Source of the DNA: an uncultured Roseburia sp.
GTDB taxonomy: Bacteria; Bacillota; Clostridia; Lachnospirales; Lachnospiraceae
Length of the DNA stretch: 64,000 bases
Assembly: GCA_945787015.1 (NCBI GenBank)
Contig: CALZGM010000004.1
Span: 84,240 to 148,239 of the forward strand
Direction: 5' to 3'
A program made the translations under genes and the position numbers. Shown piece after piece: positions 45,244-55,208 of this stretch (positions within the stretch are counted from its first letter, which is position 1; each line of letters begins with the position of its first letter). Below the pieces are notes generated by a model. That model did no database searches. It was not told the origin of the DNA and was given only the letters and a program-made list of their open reading frames with translations.

Positions 45244-46689
45244 CTAGGACACTACCTTTCCCATATAATAAAAGCCTTTGCACTCTTCTAAATAAACATT
45301 CTGAATCGTTCCAATCATATCTTTGGAACCCTCAAAATGAACTGTCGAATTATTGCTTAATTTTCCTGTTACCAGACGGGTATCCTGCTCATTGCGTTCT
45401 TCTACCAATACAGGCAGTGTCTGACCTGTTAAGGCACCCGCTTTCTTTGCAGAAATATCCTGCACCAGTTTCAGCAAACGATCAAAACGCTCTTTTACAA
45501 CATCCTCCGGAACCTGATTTTCCATTGTTGCAGCCGGTGTTCCCATACGTTTTGAATATATGAAAGTAAATGCGCTGTCATATTCTACCTGGCGCACCAC
45601 ATCCATTGTCTCTTCAAAATCTTCCTCTGTTTCCCCGGGAAATCCCACAATAATATCCGTCGTAATCGCAATATCCGGCATTGCTGCACGTATTTTACGA
45701 ACCAATTCCAAATAATGCTCTTTATCATAACGCCGATTCATAATTTTTAAGATACGACTACTACCTGACTGTAATGGCAAATGGATATGATTGCAAATCT
45801 TTTTAGAATTTTTCATGGTTTCGATTAACTCATCCGACAAATCCTTTGGATGGGATGTCATGAAACGAATGCGCTCTATTCCATCTATTTTTTCAATTTC
45901 CTGTAAAAGTTCGGCAAATGTCATCGGTGTTTCTAAATTTTTGCCATAGGAATTAACATTCTGCCCTAACAGCATAATTTCTTTGACACCATCCGTTGCC
46001 AAACGTTCAATTTCACGGACAATTTCTTTTGCCTCACGGCTTCGTTCACGTCCACGCACATATGGTACGATACAATAACTGCAGAAATTATTGCAGCCAA
46101 ACATGATATTAACTCCTGATTTGAAGGAATATTTTCGTTCTACCGGCAAATCTTCAACGATTTTATCGGTATCCTTCCAGATATCAATCGTTAAACGCTC
46201 GGATTCCAATGCATTTACAATCAATTCTGCAAATTTATAAATGTTATGTGTTCCAAAAACCAAATTAACAAAGGAATAACTGGTTCTTATTTTTTCAACT
46301 ACCGTTGGTTCCTGCATCATGCATCCGCATAAACCAATCATCATAAATGGATTTTTCTTCTTATAACCACTTAAATATCCAAGACGCCCGTATACCTTGT
46401 TATTAGCATTTTCTCTGACAGTACAGGTATTATAAATAACAAAATCAGCCTTTTCATCTTCTGCTTCCACATAACCGATACGTTCTAAAATACCGGTTAA
46501 TTTTTCAGAATCTCTCGCATTCATCTGACAACCAAAAGTTGTTACATGAAAGGTAAGTGGCGCACCTTTTTTTTCAGCAAGCTGAGCTACATAATTTTTT
46601 GCAATGTCCATAAAATAGTACTGTCTTTCCGGCTCTTCTGTCGGTATATTTTGTTTATCGATTAATTTTAGTTCAAAATTCTGTTTCAT
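45244..46689 (-). CDS. miaB: tRNA-2-methylthio-N6-dimethylallyladenosine synthase MiaB
   Basis: A 481-residue radical SAM methylthiotransferase acting on A37 of tRNAs reading UNN codons. N-terminal UPF0004 cysteines are in TFGCQMNARDSEK, YNTCTVRENANN and LCGCMMQ; the radical SAM motif GCNNFCSYCIVPYVRGRE has cysteines near 198, 202 and 205; a C-terminal TRAM domain ends the protein. AAAAGGAAG precedes the ATG. Sits between proA and ruvA. Confidence 0.96.
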   Translation of the reverse strand: MKQNFELKLIDKQNIPTEEPERQYYFMDIAKNYVAQLAEKKGAPLTFHVTTFGCQMNARDSEKLTGILERIGYVEAEDEKADFVIYNTCTVRENANNKVYGRLGYLSGYKKKNPFMMIGLCGCMMQEPTVVEKIRTSYSFVNLVFGTHNIYKFAELIVNALESERLTIDIWKDTDKIVEDLPVERKYSFKSGVNIMFGCNNFCSYCIVPYVRGRERSREAKEIVREIERLATDGVKEIMLLGQNVNSYGKNLETPMTFAELLQEIEKIDGIERIRFMTSHPKDLSDELIETMKNSKKICNHIHLPLQSGSSRILKIMNRRYDKEHYLELVRKIRAAMPDIAITTDIIVGFPGETEEDFEETMDVVRQVEYDSAFTFIYSKRMGTPAATMENQVPEDVVKERFDRLLKLVQDISAKKAGALTGQTLPVLVEERNEQDTRLVTGKLSNNSTVHFEGSKDMIGTIQNVYLEECKGFYYMGKVVS

Positions 46690-46701
46690 AAGCTTCCTTT
46701 T

Positions 46702-47967
46702 CTATCGTGTTTGTCCATTTCCATAAATTATATATTTTGTACTGGTTAGTGCTTCTAAGCCCATTGGTCCTCTGGCATGCAGCTTTTGTGTACTGATACC
46801 TATTTCTGCACCAAAGCCAAACTCAAACCCATCCGTAAAACGAGTAGAGGCATTTACATAAACACATGCCGCATCAATTTCATTTAAAAATTTTTCTGCA
46901 TGATTATAGTCATTTGTAATAATTGCTTCCGAATGACCGGTGTTGTACCGGTTAATGTGTGCAATCGCTTCTTCAATGGAAGAAACGGTTTTTGCTGAAA
47001 GAATATAATCTAAATATTCTGTGCCCCAGTCCTCCTCAGTCGCAGGCTTTACCAATTCTGCTTTGATGTCACTCTGTATATCCGCACAGGCTTTGATTCT
47101 TTCATCGCAGCGAACCTCAACCGACTTTGTCTGCAAGCTTGGAAGCAATTTTGGAACCAGATTATCAATTACTTTTTCATGTATTACCAGGGATTCGCAG
47201 GCATTGCATACTCCGATACGCTGTGTTTTTGCATTCATTATAATATTTACTGCCATCTCTAAATCAGCAGTTTCATCAACATATATATGGCAGTTTCCGG
47301 TTCCGGTTTCAATTACCGGAATCGTTGCCTGATTTACTACCGTCTTTATTAACCCTGCTCCGCCTCTTGGTATCAGGACATCTACATAGTCATTCATTTT
47401 CATAAAAGCAGCCGCTGTTTCTCTGGAGGTATCTTCAATCAGGCTAATTGCTTCTTTCGCAACATTCACTTCTTCTAATACTCTTCGAATGACATTAACA
47501 ATAGCAATATTGGAATAGATTGCATCACTGCCACCCTTTAAAATCACTACATTTCCTGTTTTAAAACAAAGTCCAAAGGCATCTGCCGTAACATTTGGTC
47601 TGGCTTCATAAATGATTCCTACCACACCAAGGGGCACACGCTTTTTTCCAATTTTTAAACCATTAGGCCGTACCTTCATAGAAAGTACCTCCCCAATCGG
47701 ATCATCAAGCGCTGCAATCTGACGAAGGCCTTCTGCCATTTGAACAATCCTTTCATCTGTCAGCATTAAGCGGTCTAGAAGGCCTTCCGGCATATGGTTT
47801 AATCTTCCGTTTTTTAAATCTTTTTCATTTTCAGTTAATATATAACTGCTGTCCTTAATGAACGCATCTGCAATTTTACGAAGCACACTATTCTTTGTAT
47901 TGGTATCTAAAATACCAATGTTTCCTTTGACTTCCTTCGCTTGTTTACAAATTTCTAATAATTCCAT
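46702..47967 (-). CDS. proA: Glutamate-5-semialdehyde dehydrogenase (gamma-glutamyl phosphate reductase)
   Basis: A 421-residue NADPH-dependent reductase, second step of proline synthesis. The catalytic Cys is in [12 protein letters not shown] (near 255); [18 protein letters not shown] is the N-terminal signature. ATG at 47967 is chosen with AGGTGA upstream (which overlaps the stop of the previous gene); a GTG three codons earlier opens the same frame. In one operon with proB but split from it by a DUF896 gene and 5-FCL gene. Confidence 0.95.
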   Translation of the reverse strand: MELLEICKQAKEVKGNIGILDTNTKNSVLRKIADAFIKDSSYILTENEKDLKNGRLNHMPEGLLDRLMLTDERIVQMAEGLRQIAALDDPIGEVLSMKVRPNGLKIGKKRVPLGVVGIIYEARPNVTADAFGLCFKTGNVVILKGGSDAIYSNIAIVNVIRRVLEEVNVAKEAISLIEDTSRETAAAFMKMNDYVDVLIPRGGAGLIKTVVNQATIPVIETGTGNCHIYVDETADLEMAVNIIMNAKTQRIGVCNACESLVIHEKVIDNLVPKLLPSLQTKSVEVRCDERIKACADIQSDIKAELVKPATEEDWGTEYLDYILSAKTVSSIEEAIAHINRYNTGHSEAIITNDYNHAEKFLNEIDAACVYVNASTRFTDGFEFGFGAEIGISTQKLHARGPMGLEALTSTKYIIYGNGQTR

Positions 47968-47972
47968 CTTTT

Positions 47973-48554
47973 TCACCTATTATTCACATCAATTTTTTCA
48001 TCTTCGGTTATAATCACATTCATTTTTACATCTGTAGGAAGGCATTCCAAAGTCTTTTCAGATATTTGCTTTTTATAAGCCAATGCCATACGCTTCATAT
48101 CTGGATACTTTTCAAAATAACGGTCATAATATCCACCGCCGTAACCATACCGGTTACCTTCCCTGTCGAAAACAATTCCCGGAACAAGTACTAATATCTT
48201 CTGCTGATATGTTTCGGGTTCGATTCTTATACAGACACTTTTGGGTTCCATAATATGAAAGCTGCCCGCTTTCAAATCGGACAAACTAGTTATCTCATAA
48301 AAGTCCATCAGATTGTTTTCTTCTGTTTTGGGAAGCGCAACCTTTTTATCTGCTTTTAATGAATGTTCAATCACTTCGCGGCAATCCACCTCATTTCCAA
48401 GAGGATAGTATGCCATAATTAAATCGGCAGTTTGATATGCTTTATCAGCAAGCAGTTTTTCGCAAATCCGTTTACTATTATCTCGTACTTCCTCCTTGGA
48501 CATGGCATTCCTTATTTCTTTAAAATGCTTACGACAAACCGCTCTTTTTTCCAT
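47973..48554 (-). CDS. 5-formyltetrahydrofolate cyclo-ligase
   Basis: A 193-residue enzyme that converts 5-formyl-THF to 5,10-methenyl-THF with ATP. Signatures: [16 protein letters not shown] at the N-terminus, [11 protein letters not shown], and [22 protein letters not shown], the folate/ATP-binding loop. ATG at 48554 has GGTGA upstream and overlaps the DUF896 gene by 26 bases. Confidence 0.93.
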   Translation of the reverse strand: MEKRAVCRKHFKEIRNAMSKEEVRDNSKRICEKLLADKAYQTADLIMAYYPLGNEVDCREVIEHSLKADKKVALPKTEENNLMDFYEITSLSDLKAGSFHIMEPKSVCIRIEPETYQQKILVLVPGIVFDREGNRYGYGGGYYDRYFEKYPDMKRMALAYKKQISEKTLECLPTDVKMNVIITEDEKIDVNNR

Positions 48555-48753
48555 ACTTTTCACCGAGGTTTTCAACGGTACCATCTGCGTTTACCATATC
48601 AATATTGTTAAGCTGGGCAGTCAGGTTTCCTTTTACATCAGCAATAAAGCGTTTACGTAATAACTCCTGCTCTTTTCTCTCTTCCTCAGTTAAGCCTTCT
48701 GCCTTTGACTTTCTATATAATTCATTAATACGGTTAATTTCTTCCTTTTTCAT
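48529..48753 (-). CDS. DUF896 family protein (UPF0291, YnzC-like)
   Basis: A 74-residue DUF896 protein with NRINELYRKSKAEGLTEEER and LRKRFIADVKGN, a helical hairpin. In Bacillus, YnzC is SOS-linked but its function is unknown. AAAGGAAGAAAG precedes the ATG. It overlaps the 5-FCL gene, an association seen in other Clostridia. Confidence 0.92.
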   Translation of the reverse strand: MKKEEINRINELYRKSKAEGLTEEERKEQELLRKRFIADVKGNLTAQLNNIDMVNADGTVENLGEKYGKKSGLS

Positions 48754-48771
48754 CTTTCTTCCTTTTCTCAG

Positions 48772-49584
48772 TCAATCTTTTCTATTCGCTTTGAAAATCG
48801 TTCCGGTAAAACTGTCATCTAAAATGTGGTGAAGAATACATACATCCTCTCCGTTTGCTATTATCATATCTGCTCCAGAACTGGTTGCAATTTGTGCTGC
48901 AGCAAGTTTTGTAGCCATACCGCCTGTTCCCACATCACTACCGGTTGAATCTTTTGCCATTGCAAATAGGGAATCATCCATCTGTTCTACTACATCAATT
49001 AATTTCGCATTCGGATTCTTATGTGGATCATCTGTGTACAATCCATCAATATCAGATAATAGAATCAATAAATCTGCTTCAACTAAAGATGCTACAATTG
49101 CTGACAACGTATCATTATCACCAAACTGCATTTCATAAGTAGAAACTGTATCATTTTCGTTTACAATCGGAATCACTCCTAAATGGAACAACTCATTAAA
49201 TGTGTTTTTCGCATTTTCTCTGGAAACTGGATTTTCCATCGTATTTTTCGTCATCAGAACCTGGGCCATAACCTGATTATATTCTGAAAATATTTTTTCA
49301 TAAGTCATCATGAGTCTTGCCTGTCCAATTGCAGCACAAGCCTGCTTCATTGAAATGGCCCTTGGACGTTCTGTCAAACCAATCGTTTTTCTTCCTACAG
49401 CAATGGCTCCAGAACTTACCAGACATACATCCATACCGCGGTTTCTCATATCACATAACTCGCGTACCAGATGCATCATTTTTATAAAATCAAGGTTTCC
49501 GGTCTCAGGATGTGTCAGGGATGACGAACCTATCTTTATAACTACCCTTTTTTTCTTATTAAACTTAAAATTCTTTTGTTCCAT
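48772..49584 (-). CDS. proB: Glutamate 5-kinase (short form)
   Basis: A 270-residue amino-acid kinase, first step of proline synthesis. AAK-fold motifs: VVIKIGSSSLT at the N-terminus, CLVSSGAIAVG and FGDNDTLSAIVA. The C-terminal PUA domain of longer ProB is absent; several Clostridia have this short form, and feedback inhibition by proline resides in the AAK domain. ATG at 49584 with GAGGAG upstream decides the start over the frame from 49617. Confidence 0.95.
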   Translation of the reverse strand: MEQKNFKFNKKKRVVIKIGSSSLTHPETGNLDFIKMMHLVRELCDMRNRGMDVCLVSSGAIAVGRKTIGLTERPRAISMKQACAAIGQARLMMTYEKIFSEYNQVMAQVLMTKNTMENPVSRENAKNTFNELFHLGVIPIVNENDTVSTYEMQFGDNDTLSAIVASLVEADLLILLSDIDGLYTDDPHKNPNAKLIDVVEQMDDSLFAMAKDSTGSDVGTGGMATKLAAAQIATSSGADMIIANGEDVCILHHILDDSFTGTIFKANRKD

Positions 49585-49620
49585 TTCATATGACTCCTCT
49601 GTATCTACATATACCATATT

Positions 49621-49649
49621 ACTCTATCATATCTTAGATAAAATTTCAA
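49621..49649 (-). promoter_or_regulatory. proB operon promoter
   Basis: Minus strand TTGAAA (49644-49649), 17-base spacer, extended TGATAGAGT -10 (49621-49626), about 37 bases before proB. The operon runs proB, DUF896, 5-FCL, proA and probably miaB, ruvA, ruvB. Confidence 0.72.
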
Positions 49650-49673
49650 AAAAAGTTTTTGGAAACATGAAAA

Positions 49674-49704
49674 CCGCAAACAGCTAATTAAAAGCTGCCT
49701 GCGG
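49674..49704 (-). terminator. MATE gene terminator
   Basis: Stem CCGCA..CAGCT with AGCTG..TGCGG around AATTAAA, followed by TTTTC on the minus strand, 14 bases after the exporter gene. Confidence 0.85.
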
Positions 49705-49717
49705 CATCCTATCAAAA

Positions 49718-51112
49718 TTACATTTCCTCTACAATATTATTCACCCATACCCGTTTATGCACAAGAATCGTTCCTACCACTGCTTTAAAAATTTCGGCGC
49801 ACTGGCAGATAAAAAACATAGGAATTAACGGGATATTGGTAAAACGACTTACAAAAAATGCTACTGGAACAATAATCACCCACAAATATCCGCTGTCAAA
49901 AAGAAACGTAACGACAGTTTTTCCACCGGAACGTAAAGTAAAATATGTGGCATGATAATACGAATAAAGCGGCATAAATGCTGCTGCGATACATATCAAC
50001 TTTGTCGCATAATCCTTCACGATATCTGTTGTGTTGTAAATCGCCGGGAATAATGGGGCAAAAAGCATCATTGCAGCTCCCATAACAACACAGGCTGCAA
50101 CAGAAAAGAAAATCATTTTTCTATCGGTATCGACAGCACGCTCCAGTTCACCGGCACCAAGCTGCTGTCCTACAATAATAGAAATCGCATTTCCTAATGC
50201 CAAAAATACAACATTAAACAAATTAGAAACCGTTGATGAGATATTAATTGCAGCAACCGCATCTAAGCCTCTCATAGAATAGCACTGTGTTAATATGGCC
50301 ATTCCTGCTGACCAAAGAGTCTCGTTGATAAGCAAAGGCGTTCCCTTTATCAAAATCTGTTTTACCAGATTCATCGGTATTCGGAAATGACGATAAACTC
50401 CCTGTATAAATTTGTTCTTAGCAGCATGTAGATGTGTCCATGTAACAACTATTATGGTCTCAACAATTCTGGAAATCGTCGTTGCAACTGCAGCACCTGC
50501 TACCCCCCACTTTGGGAATCCAAAGTGTCCAAAAATAAGTAAATAATTAAAAAGTAAATTCACAAATACTGCAATTACACCTGCAATCATTGGAATGACT
50601 GTTTCTCCTGTTTCTCGTAGCGTACTTGCATATACCTGAGATATCATAAATGGTATCATTCCACCTAGCATGACAAAAAGATACTGCATTCCATAACTAT
50701 GTGTCAGTGTAATACCTTCCAAACTTCCATCATTTAAAAATAAATGAATTAAGGAAGAACCACCTGAAAGAAAAATAGCAATGCCACAGAAAGCAATCAA
50801 TGTACAACTTACCAGTTTAAATCGAAATGCATTTCGAACTCCATCATGATTTCCTTTTCCATAAAATTGTGCACTAAAAATAGACGCACCGGAAATGCAT
50901 CCAAAAATACAGATATTAAATACAAACATTAACTGGTTTACAATCGCAACACCGGACATTTGCTCTGTTCCAAGCTGTCCAACCATAATATTATCCAAGA
51001 GGCTTACAAAGTTTGTAATACCATTCTGTATAATCATTGGTGTGGCTACCATCAGAACTAATTTATAAAAATCTCTGTCACCAATATATCTTTCTTTTAA
51101 CTTACGAAACAT
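49718..51112 (-). CDS. MATE family efflux transporter
   Basis: A 464-residue membrane protein with about twelve helices of the NorM/DinF multidrug and toxin extrusion family. The N-terminal ATPMIIQNGITNFVSLLDNIMVGQLGTEQMSGVAI is typical, and the second half repeats it. Cation-coupled export is the family role; substrate unknown. GAGG six bases before ATG at 51112 decides the start. Lies alone between terminators at 49674-49704 and 51160-51191. Confidence 0.92.
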   Translation of the reverse strand: MFRKLKERYIGDRDFYKLVLMVATPMIIQNGITNFVSLLDNIMVGQLGTEQMSGVAIVNQLMFVFNICIFGCISGASIFSAQFYGKGNHDGVRNAFRFKLVSCTLIAFCGIAIFLSGGSSLIHLFLNDGSLEGITLTHSYGMQYLFVMLGGMIPFMISQVYASTLRETGETVIPMIAGVIAVFVNLLFNYLLIFGHFGFPKWGVAGAAVATTISRIVETIIVVTWTHLHAAKNKFIQGVYRHFRIPMNLVKQILIKGTPLLINETLWSAGMAILTQCYSMRGLDAVAAINISSTVSNLFNVVFLALGNAISIIVGQQLGAGELERAVDTDRKMIFFSVAACVVMGAAMMLFAPLFPAIYNTTDIVKDYATKLICIAAAFMPLYSYYHATYFTLRSGGKTVVTFLFDSGYLWVIIVPVAFFVSRFTNIPLIPMFFICQCAEIFKAVVGTILVHKRVWVNNIVEEM

Positions 51113-51159
51113 AGATAACCTCATATAAAAATACCAAATTCAAAATGCTTTTAGCGTAA

Positions 51160-51191
51160 AATAAGAAGAAAGCAACCGCCTTCTTCTTATT
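51160..51191 (-). terminator. pnp terminator
   Basis: A stem of about 13 pairs, AATAAGAAGAA(A)GC and GC(C)TTCTTCTTATT, around AACC, located between pnp and the MATE gene. Confidence 0.8.
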
Positions 51192-51216
51192 AATCGTTAA
51201 TATTAATCAATCTTTC

Positions 51217-53310
51217 TTATGCCTCTGCCGGAACATCCTTGATAGAGAAACTCATACGTCCCATCTTATCCTTACCCATGCAGATTACTTTTACAGTATC
51301 ACCTAACGTAAGAACATCTTCTACGCGGTTAATTCTTTCCTTGGAAATTTTTGAAATATGAACCATTCCTTCTTTTCCAGGAGCAAATTCAACAAATGCG
51401 CCGAATTCTTTAATACTTACTACTTTACCTGTGAAAAGCTGTCCTTCTTCAAAGTCTGTTGCAATGGTCTTAATCATATCAACAGCAGTTTCCATCATCT
51501 TAAGGTCTGTACCGCATACAGATACACTACCATCATCTGTAATGTCAATCTTAACACCTGTACGTGCAATAATTTCATTAATGGTCTTGCCCTTCTGTCC
51601 AACAACATCACCGATTTTTTCCGGATCAATGGTAATCTGGATAATCTTTGGTGCATACTTAGAAACTTCTTTTCTCGGTTCAGCAATTGCTTTTGACATT
51701 ACTTCATCCATAATGTAGATTCTTGCTTCTCTTGTACGAGCAATTGCTTCTTCTACGATTGGTCGTGTTAAACCATGAATCTTAATATCCATCTGAATTG
51801 CAGTGATACCCTTATGAGTACCAGTTACCTTAAAGTCCATATCTCCAAAGAAATCTTCAAGACCCTGAATATCTGTTAATACGATATAATCATCATCTGT
51901 TTCACCAGTTACAAGTCCACAGGAAATACCGGCAACCATTGCTTTAATTGGCACACCTGCAGCCATTAATGACATACAGGATGCACAGGTAGAAGCCATG
52001 GATGTAGATCCATTTGACTCAAAAGTCTCGGATACGGCACGAATAGCATATGGGAATTCTTCTTCAGAAGGAAGAACTGCCATTAATGCTTTCTCAGCAA
52101 GTGCACCATGTCCGATTTCACGACGTCCCGGACCTCTTGAAACCTTTGTTTCACCAACAGAATATGCCGGGAAATTGTAGTGATGCATATATCTCTTTGT
52201 AGTAACATGTTCATCTAATCCGTCAATCTTCTGTACTTCTGACAGTGGAGCTAATGTTACGACATCACAAATCTGTGTTTGTCCACGTGTAAACATAGAA
52301 GAACCATGTACTCTTGGAATCAAATCTACTTCAGCTGCAAGTGGACGAATCTGATTGATAGCACGGCCATCCGGACGTTTATGATCTTTTAAAATCATCT
52401 TACGAACCGTCTTTTTCTGATACTGATAAACTGCTTCACCTAAAATAGCCAGCCATTCTTCATTATCAGCAAAGGCCTCTGCCAGCTTATCAGTAATCTC
52501 ACGAATATTCTCTTCACGAACCTGTTTTTCATCTGTAAAAACTGCTTCTTCCATTGCTTCCGTTGGAACGATTTCCTTAATTGCTGCAAACATTTCTTCC
52601 GGAATTGCACAGCTTGTATACTCGTGTTTTGCCTTACCGCATTCTGCTGTAATTTTATCAAAAAATTCAATAATTGTCTGGTTTACATCATGACATTTGT
52701 AAATAGCTTCAATCATTTTAGCTTCCGGAATTTCATTTGCTCCGGCTTCAATCATGATAACCTTTGTTCTGGTAGAAGCAACTGTCAACTGTAAATCACC
52801 GTTATCCCAAACTTCCTGAGATGGATTCACGATAAATTCACCATTTACCATACCCATCTGAGTCGTAGCACACGGACCGTCAAATGGAATATCTGAAATT
52901 GTAGTAACTAATGCAGAACCAATCATAGCGGTTAATTCCGGACGGCATTCTGTATCAACAGACATTACCATATTATTAATGGTTACATCGTTACGATAAT
53001 CCTTCGGGAATAATGGTCTCATCGGACGGTCAATCACACGTGAGGTAAGGATAGCATTTTCAGATGCTTTTCCTTCTCTCTTATTAAAGCCACCCGGGAT
53101 TTTTCCAACTGCATACATTTTCTCTTCATATTCAACACTAAGTGGGAAGAAATCCACACCATCTCGTGGTTTTACAGAAGCTGTAACAGTTGATAAAACG
53201 GTTGTATCACCGTATTTTACTAATGCAGCGCCATTTGCCTGTGCACAAACTCTACCGATATCTACTGTAAGAGTTCTGCCTGCAAGTTCCATTGAAAAAC
53301 TTTTAAACAT
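51217..53310 (-). CDS. pnp: Polynucleotide phosphorylase
   Basis: A 697-residue phosphorolytic exoribonuclease of the RNA degradosome. Two RNase PH domains (1-220 and 310-545), KH domain (about 555-615, with GKTINEIIARTGVKID) and S1 domain (about 625-690, SIKEFGAFVEFAPGKEGMVHIS). Start at 53310 with AAGGAG six bases upstream; the frame opens 32 codons earlier without a ribosome site. It follows rpsO, the ancient rpsO-pnp pairing, but a terminator lies between. The 170-base upstream leader has no gene. Confidence 0.97.
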   Translation of the reverse strand: MFKSFSMELAGRTLTVDIGRVCAQANGAALVKYGDTTVLSTVTASVKPRDGVDFFPLSVEYEEKMYAVGKIPGGFNKREGKASENAILTSRVIDRPMRPLFPKDYRNDVTINNMVMSVDTECRPELTAMIGSALVTTISDIPFDGPCATTQMGMVNGEFIVNPSQEVWDNGDLQLTVASTRTKVIMIEAGANEIPEAKMIEAIYKCHDVNQTIIEFFDKITAECGKAKHEYTSCAIPEEMFAAIKEIVPTEAMEEAVFTDEKQVREENIREITDKLAEAFADNEEWLAILGEAVYQYQKKTVRKMILKDHKRPDGRAINQIRPLAAEVDLIPRVHGSSMFTRGQTQICDVVTLAPLSEVQKIDGLDEHVTTKRYMHHYNFPAYSVGETKVSRGPGRREIGHGALAEKALMAVLPSEEEFPYAIRAVSETFESNGSTSMASTCASCMSLMAAGVPIKAMVAGISCGLVTGETDDDYIVLTDIQGLEDFFGDMDFKVTGTHKGITAIQMDIKIHGLTRPIVEEAIARTREARIYIMDEVMSKAIAEPRKEVSKYAPKIIQITIDPEKIGDVVGQKGKTINEIIARTGVKIDITDDGSVSVCGTDLKMMETAVDMIKTIATDFEEGQLFTGKVVSIKEFGAFVEFAPGKEGMVHISKISKERINRVEDVLTLGDTVKVICMGKDKMGRMSFSIKDVPAEA

Positions 53311-53483
53311 AATTTTCTCCTTTTTGTTGAAAACTCTGGAATACACTTTCCAAAGCTTTCTCAATATAAAATTTTTTAACAGAAGTCCGAAACTACTGAA
53401 ACACACACGAAATATTCATATCCATTTCAGTGGTCTCGGGATTTACTTCTGCTTTGAGCTCTTAGCATTTCTATTTATCTTAA

Positions 53484-53510
53484 AATAGAGCGGCTATTCA
53501 CCGCTCTATT
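53484..53510 (-). terminator. rpsO terminator
   Basis: Ten-base stem AATAGAGCGG/CCGCTCTATT with seven-base loop, 20 bases after rpsO; flanked by TAAAA/TTTTA. Confidence 0.85.
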
Positions 53511-53530
53511 CTAAAATAACCTATCGTGAA

Positions 53531-53797
53531 TTATTTTCTTAAACCTAATCCTTCAACGATTGCACGGTATCTTTCGATATCAACCTTCTTTAAGTAAGCT
53601 AATAAACCACGTCTCTGACCTACCATTTTAAGAAGACCTCTTCTTGAATGATGATCATTCTTATTTGCTTTTAAATGCTCTGTTAACTCATTGATACGCT
53701 CTGTTAAAAGTGCGATCTGAACTTCTGGTGAACCTGTATCATTTGGGGTTCTGCCATATTTGTTAATAAGTTCCTGTTTTCTTTCCTTTGTAATCAT
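53531..53797 (-). CDS. rpsO: Small-subunit ribosomal protein S15
   Basis: An 88-residue S15 protein with the conserved [17 protein letters not shown] and [22 protein letters not shown], which bind the 16S three-way junction. ATG at 53797 is chosen: GGAGG lies nine bases before it and only three before the ATG at 53803, and 88 residues is the standard S15 length. Expressed from 53902-53930 through a structured leader. Confidence 0.97.
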   Translation of the reverse strand: MITKERKQELINKYGRTPNDTGSPEVQIALLTERINELTEHLKANKNDHHSRRGLLKMVGQRRGLLAYLKKVDIERYRAIVEGLGLRK

Positions 53798-53827
53798 TTT
53801 CATGATCCTCCATATATTTTAATAATC

Positions 53828-53896
53828 GCCCTAAAAGTATGATACTCAGTAAAAGGTCGGAGTGTCCAAAAACCGAATATGGGCTAAACTCATACT
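53828..53896 (-). promoter_or_regulatory. Structured rpsO leader, possible S15 autoregulatory RNA
   Basis: Reading 5' to 3' on the minus strand: AGTATGA (53890-53896), GCCC (53881-53884), a TCGG/CCGA hairpin (53873-53876 with 53857-53860), TCATACT (53836-53842), GGGC (53828-53831). AGTATGA pairs TCATACT and GCCC pairs GGGC in an interleaved A-B-A'-B' order, an H-type pseudoknot topology. S15 is known to bind its own leader in many bacteria. Confidence 0.5.
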
Positions 53897-53901
53897 CTCG
53901 C

Positions 53902-53930
53902 ATTATAACATAGTAAATTGGTATTGTAAA
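53902..53930 (-). promoter_or_regulatory. rpsO promoter
   Basis: Minus strand TTTACA (53925-53930), 17-base spacer, TATAAT (53902-53907). Predicted transcript begins at about 53895, giving a leader of about 100 bases. Confidence 0.82.
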
Positions 53931-53978
53931 TGCTTATTTCAAATTATTTAATATAAGGTTGTTTTCTAACGCATGAAA

Positions 53979-54004
53979 AAGGCGCCATAAAAAGATGACG
54001 CCTT
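53979..54004 (-). terminator. NlpC/P60 gene terminator
   Basis: AAGGCG/CGCCTT stem with T-run downstream on the minus strand, six bases after the stop codon. Confidence 0.75.
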
Positions 54005-54009
54005 ATTTT

Positions 54010-55131
54010 CTAATCATTAATAATACGAACATATTTAACAGGAGTACGATATTTGTAACTTGAAATACGAATGCCTGTCTTAGGATTGCTCGCATGAACA
54101 ACCTGTCCACCACCAATATAGATAGCAACATGGTTAATACGAGAACCATTACTATAAAATACTAAATCACCAGGCAATAGCTCCGACTCTGAAATCTTTG
54201 TTCCGCTCTGTGCTTGTGAACCGGAATGATGCGGCAAAGTATAACCATATTCTTTAAAAACGCTTAATACAAAACCGGAACAATCTGCACCTTTCGTTAA
54301 GCTGGTACCACCCCATACATATGGATTACCTACGAACTGACAAGCAAAATCTACCAGAGCGACACGAACATCTGATACACCGATTCCATATCTTGCTTCT
54401 GTCATAGTCAGTGCTCTCGGCAGTACATCCTTTACTTCTACAAATTCAGCAGAAACATAACCCTCATCACTGTCAATTGCTACTTTTACCCAGCCATCCA
54501 TTACTTCTACAAACTCTAATTCTTCACCTGTTGATACGGTTGTTATGATGGAACAGTCTGTATTTGGTTCTGTTCTTATATTTAAAGAATCTGTAAGAGA
54601 AATAGCAACTCTTCTGACTAATGTTTCAGCTAAAGCCTTTGCTTCATCACCTGTAATAATATATTCTGATTTTACATATCCCAAAATTTCTCCTGAAGAA
54701 ATGTAATACCAGTCTCCCTCTGTCGCAAGGATTTCACAAGCTGCATTACGCGGCATTTTGCCTACCATTTTTGAGTCTGTGGTTGGCGCTTCACGTACAT
54801 TTAAATTTCCACTTTCCACTTGGGCAATACCTAAATTTTTAAATCCAAAAACTTCCTGTTCTTCTAAAGCCGCTGCTCTAACCTCTGAAACAGTCTCAGA
54901 TATAGTAGCAGCAACAACTTTATTATTCATATTATCTGCAAATACGCTCATAACGCCGGCCGTTACTTCATCATTTGTAACTTCCGTATCAATACTTGCA
55001 CAGACACCGGCTCTTACACCATTTGCGATGACTGCCTTTTCTTCTGTTTCTTTCTTATTTAAAAATGCAATCGAAAAAATTCCAAGTACGATTACAATAA
55101 TTCCCAATGTACGAATATATTTTGATTTCAT
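54010..55131 (-). CDS. Secreted SH3/NlpC-P60 peptidoglycan hydrolase
   Basis: A 373-residue envelope protein. An N-terminal signal/anchor helix (about 7-25) is followed by two bacterial SH3 domains (about 103-160 with LNVREAPTTDSKMVG, and 175-232 with LNIRTEPNTDCSII) and a NlpC/P60 gamma-D-glutamyl endopeptidase domain (about 255-373). The catalytic Cys is in GADCSGF (near 284) and His in NHVAIYIGGG (near 335). SH3 domains bind the wall. AGGAGG lies before the ATG. Near-consensus promoter at 55177-55205; single gene. Confidence 0.93.
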   Translation of the reverse strand: MKSKYIRTLGIIVIVLGIFSIAFLNKKETEEKAVIANGVRAGVCASIDTEVTNDEVTAGVMSVFADNMNNKVVAATISETVSEVRAAALEEQEVFGFKNLGIAQVESGNLNVREAPTTDSKMVGKMPRNAACEILATEGDWYYISSGEILGYVKSEYIITGDEAKALAETLVRRVAISLTDSLNIRTEPNTDCSIITTVSTGEELEFVEVMDGWVKVAIDSDEGYVSAEFVEVKDVLPRALTMTEARYGIGVSDVRVALVDFACQFVGNPYVWGGTSLTKGADCSGFVLSVFKEYGYTLPHHSGSQAQSGTKISESELLPGDLVFYSNGSRINHVAIYIGGGQVVHASNPKTGIRISSYKYRTPVKYVRIIND

Positions 55132-55176
55132 GTGACCTCCTGTTATGTCAACAAACCCCTTTTTTAACCATATACG

Positions 55177-55205
55177 AGTATATCAATCATTTTTAACATT
55201 GTCAA
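55177..55205 (-). promoter_or_regulatory. Promoter of the NlpC/P60 gene
   Basis: Minus strand perfect TTGACA (55200-55205), 17-base spacer, TATACT (55177-55182). Two tandem 11-base repeats lie immediately upstream (55209-55230). Confidence 0.87.
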
Positions 55206-55208
55206 CAC

